Source: Hymenochaete sp. R1 (taxonomy: Eukaryota > Basidiomycota > Agaricomycetes > Hymenochaetales > Hymenochaetaceae). From it: a DNA stretch of 64,000 nt. Below, in pieces: positions 60,915 through 64,000 of the stretch; positions within the stretch are counted from its first letter, which is position 1, and each line of letters begins with the position of its first letter. The notes under the pieces are model-generated. The model did not search any database and had not been told where the DNA came from. It saw only the letters and a program-made list of their open reading frames with translations. The DNA lies in contig JAFREE010000035.1 in NCBI GenBank assembly GCA_019400425.1, forward strand, positions 62,001 to 126,000, given 5' to 3'. The position numbers and the translations under genes are program-made.

Positions 60915-61813
60915 CTTGATCGTGTAATAGTAGGTGGTTTCGACAAGAGGCGAAAAGGAGAAGGGGGTTTTCATGGATGTTAAAGGAGAGCTTAGCGTCG
61001 AGCTTAAATAACGGAAAATGCGGAATTGTGACAGTGTTGCATCAGCTGCAGCATGCTGGTTACCGTGCTGTAAAAACCGAACCCTTAAGCTGGCGGAGTA
61101 CACGAGGTCAGCGTGTAGTTTAGAGCCACAGAGATACTCACAGCACTGTGACAAATGCACATTAAGTACCCTCGCACGCTGGACGGGATGCAGTGGAAGA
61201 AGACTGCATCTGAGATTAACCTTCCTTCTCAGAAACTCCCCGAGTGCTTCGATCCTATGTCATTGCTATGAATCCAAGAGTTGGTAGTAGGACCGCCAGT
61301 TGCGTCACTGTGCTTGAAGAACAAACTGGACTTGTTTCCTGACCCCCGTCGGCAGTTCATACTCGAAACGTACACGCTGGCGTGCTTAATGAATTCCGTG
61401 ATACTGAGCTTCGCGCCTGTGATCTTCAAATTTTTTTGGCTAAACGTCCCAGAATCGAGAAACCCGATCGGGCTGGTGAGATTTGATTCCATTGCGGACA
61501 GTAGCCAAAGCTCATCTTTGAGTCACTTGCGCTTTAATAGACTTTGGGGATGGTGGAAGTGCCCGAGAACTTTGGCTTGCGGATTAGCTTCGGTCAGGTT
61601 GGGCCCAGGGTCTTTTACGTTTGGGTGTGTCCGGATTTATCGGGATCACTTTTTGCCACGTGATATTTTCACGCGCTGCAAATTCCAGTACTTGACTGCG
61701 TTAAATCGACTTCATCATTCAACTTCAAGTTCAACGTGAACGTCCCTGCTCTGCCAGCTCTTCTATCTCATCAGAGCTTGCCTCTTCACCCTATGCGCTA
61801 GAATCCGAACGAT
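60915..61813. promoter_or_regulatory. Divergent upstream region, no gene seen
   Basis: Between the starts of the - strand disordered-protein gene and CFT1 (+). A + frame at 61281-61739 is open for 152 codons but has no features. Both promoters are expected here. Confidence 0.4.
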
Positions 61814-64000
61814 ATGCAGGCTTTGAGGAGTGAACTTCTCCCTCCCAGTGGTGTGCAGTTTGCCGCAAGTCTGAAGCTGCTTCCGTACACTGTCAATCGC
61901 AGGCGCCGTCAATATGTAGAAACTTCGGATCATGAAGTCGTGTGCAACCTCGTCGTCGCCCGTTCGAATTTCATTCGCATATATGAGATTGTCAAGGAGG
62001 TATTGCCAATAGGATTGACGCATGTCAAAGGCGCGTCATCTCGCGCGGGGAAGGAGTCAGAGGCCGTTGAAGGAGAGGTGGAAATGGACACCCAAGGTGA
62101 AGGATTTGTAAATCTAGGGACGGTCAAGGTTAGTATTTGCTTTGCTACTTAAACTAAAGTCATCATACGTGCAGACATTCTCATACATGTCCATCTATAC
62201 GTTGCAATGCTAGGCTTCGACAGCGACTCAGTTTCCTACGTCGTCTTTCCGTCTGCATTTTATCCGAGAACATAAAGTGCATGGAATAATTACTGGTTTA
62301 GAAGCTGTTAGAACGAGAACTTCTGCGGAGGATTCGATGGATAGGCTTGTGGTAGCATTCAAAGATGCGAAGGTGCGCTCATATTAGAATCTACATACAA
62401 AGTTCGCTAGCTCAAAATGGACTTGTTATAGCTGGCTTTATTGGAGTGGTCATCTGCCGTTCATGACCTTTTAACTGTGTCTATACACACCTATGAACGT
62501 GCATCACAAGTGGTGAGCTCGTTTCAACTAATGCCTCATTGCTCATATATGAATATGCTTCTTCTAGATGTCATCAGACCCGTCAAGCTTCGTTGCGCAG
62601 CTTAGAGCAGATCCTCTTTCTCGCTGTGCGGCATTGCTGCTACCGAATGACGCACTGGCGATCCTGCCATTCTATCAAACACACGTTGATTTCGACCTTA
62701 TGGAGGTTGATCATACTGCCGGCAGGTCTCTGTCCCTATTTCTTCTTCATAGAAACGGAGTCTAACATGATTTTAGGGACATACCTTACTCCCCTAGCTT
62801 TGTTTTGGACTTGGGCGCTCAAGTTGACTATCGAATACGGCATGTCGTCGACTTCACCTTTCTGCCGGGATTTGATAGCCCTACTGTAGCTGTGCTCTAT
62901 CAGATACAACAGACTTCAGCAGGGTACGTGAGTATATCTCTGGCTGATCCTTGGTAATGAAATATGTTTTCTCAAGGCGGCTAAAAGAATTTAAGGACAC
63001 CTGCCAAGTAATCATATTCACCCTTGACCTTGTCACTCGCAAATACCCTATCCTCACCCTTGCCGAAGGACTACCGCACGACTGTTTCTCCATCATACCA
63101 TGTGACAGTGAAATGAGCGGTGTTGTCATACTGTGTGGCAACACAATCATATACGTAGACCAGGTGTCACGAAAACTTGCACTCCCTGTTAATGGGTGGG
63201 CCTCACGAATCTCAGATCTGCAGATGCAGACACTCGGGCCGGAAGAAGAAGCCCGAGACCTCCAACTCGAGGGTTCCTGTGCTATATTCGTTGATTCACA
63301 TACATTCTTCGTCATCACTCGTGATGGGCTTATCTATCCCGTGGAAATCATGCGGGACGGAAGAACAGCGACTAGATTATCCTTGGGTCCCGCTATGTCG
63401 CAAACTACAATCCCAACGTTTGCGAGAATGATTGGGGGTCCATTTTCTGAAAATGGCCAGATTCAAGGCAACATCCTGTTCATTGGAAGTACAGTAGGTC
63501 CCTCGGTATTATTGAAAGTAGACCACGTACAGGAAGAGATCGCGACAGATGCTAAAGAGAATGGGTTACCGGCTGTGGTTGCTGTCAACCCTATGAGCAT
63601 GGATTTCGACGATGAAGACGGTGAACCCCTCTCTTTTCTTTCTCTCCCATTTAATCCAGGATTGCTTATCAATCCCTATATCTTAAAGACATCTATGGCG
63701 ACTATGGCAGGGTAAATACGAGCAACATCGATTCTCTTCGGACAGCAGAAATGCGGACAGTTACACACCTGTCTCTTTGCGACTATCTGCCCGGTTATGG
63801 GTGCATCAATGACCTGGCTTTCGGTCTTACGAGGACTGGTGTCCGTATTTTGTTCCTTTCATGGCTCTTTTGTCATCTAAATATGTTATACGCTAGGAAC
63901 GCCATACTGCTGAAGTGATTGCCATTACAGGTCAGGGTAAATTGGGCGGATTTACATCCTTCCAGGTATGCATACTCGCATACAAAGCTTATCCTCATTC
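61814..64000 (+). CDS. CFT1: CFT1/CPSF160, 5' part, cut by window end
   Basis: The largest subunit of the cleavage and polyadenylation specificity factor, partial at the 3' side. It starts MQALRSELLPPSGVQFAASL, then EVVCNLVVARSNFIRIYEIV and, after two short introns, LHFIREHKVHGIITGLEAVR, DRLVVAFKDAKLALLEWSS, HDLLTVSIHTYERASQ, DPLSRCAALLLPNDALAILP, VLDLGAQVDYRIRHVVDFTF, LPGFDSPTVAVLYQ and SIIPCDSEMSGVVILCGNTI. Near the window end come TVTHLSLCDYLPGYGCINDL and EVIAITGQGKLGGF. The LALLEWS and VDFTFLPGF blocks mark the first beta-propeller of CPSF160, which scaffolds AAUAAA recognition. About 650 residues fall within the window, roughly half of the usual 1,300-1,450. The exons continue past 64000. 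Confidence 0.92.

Overview
The window is nuclear DNA from a filamentous basidiomycete, most likely an Agaricomycete. Almost every gene is split by many short introns, typically 50-75 nt, and genes lie close together on both strands. Several proteins look Agaricomycete-like, for example KRE9/KNH-type Ser/Thr-rich cell-surface proteins and intron-rich URA5, CSN5 and LTN1. Spliced models were built by hand from GT-AG (occasionally GC-AG) boundaries, reading phase and protein-family similarity, so starts and small exons are predictions.

Layout. 0.6-7.3 kb: two unrecognised genes on the + strand, the second with an in-frame TAG and a tandem acceptor that decides its C-terminus. 7.6-15.4 kb: a GPI-type KRE9/KNH-like protein (-) diverging from the ribosome quality-control E3 ligase Listerin (+). 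15.9-20.1 kb: ribosomal protein eL20 (+), COP9 signalosome subunit 5 (-), and a D-2-hydroxyacid dehydrogenase of the glyoxylate/hydroxypyruvate reductase group (+). 20.2-24.6 kb: an orphan protein and an F-box protein (both -). 24.8-30.7 kb: eIF3g, a ChAPs-family exomer cargo adaptor and a coiled-coil protein (+). 31.2-35 kb: an HSP20-domain protein with a long disordered N-terminus, tRNA-Val(UAC) and a NIPA-type Mg2+ transporter (+). 37.2-38.5 kb: a WOPR (Gti1/Pac2) transcription regulator behind about 2.3 kb without a convincing gene. 40.8-46.3 kb: a multi-pass membrane protein, a single-pass KRE9-like surface protein and a DUF202 membrane protein (+). 46.5-50.4 kb: URA5, a Derlin and a putative nucleotidyltransferase-like protein (all -). 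51.3-53.3 kb: mitochondrial Mg2+ channel MRS2 (+). 54.4-54.9 kb: a 559-bp hairpin element with 192-bp near-identical inverted arms and 6-bp flanking direct repeats. 55.3-64 kb: a RecQ helicase (+), a disordered protein (-) and the 5' part of CFT1/CPSF160 (+), cut by the window end.

The genes are mainly housekeeping and do not form one pathway. They touch protein quality control (Listerin, Derlin, CSN5, F-box), translation (eL20, eIF3g), Mg2+ transport (NIPA, MRS2) and the cell surface or secretion (two KRE9-like proteins, ChAPs). I see no biosynthetic cluster, CRISPR array, rRNA or clear autonomous transposon. The most noteworthy items are the long inverted-repeat element, three GC-AG introns (two of them adjacent in one gene), a 6-nt microexon in the RecQ gene, the Trp-to-Leu change in its aromatic-rich loop, and the WOPR regulator with its long upstream region and perfect hairpin.
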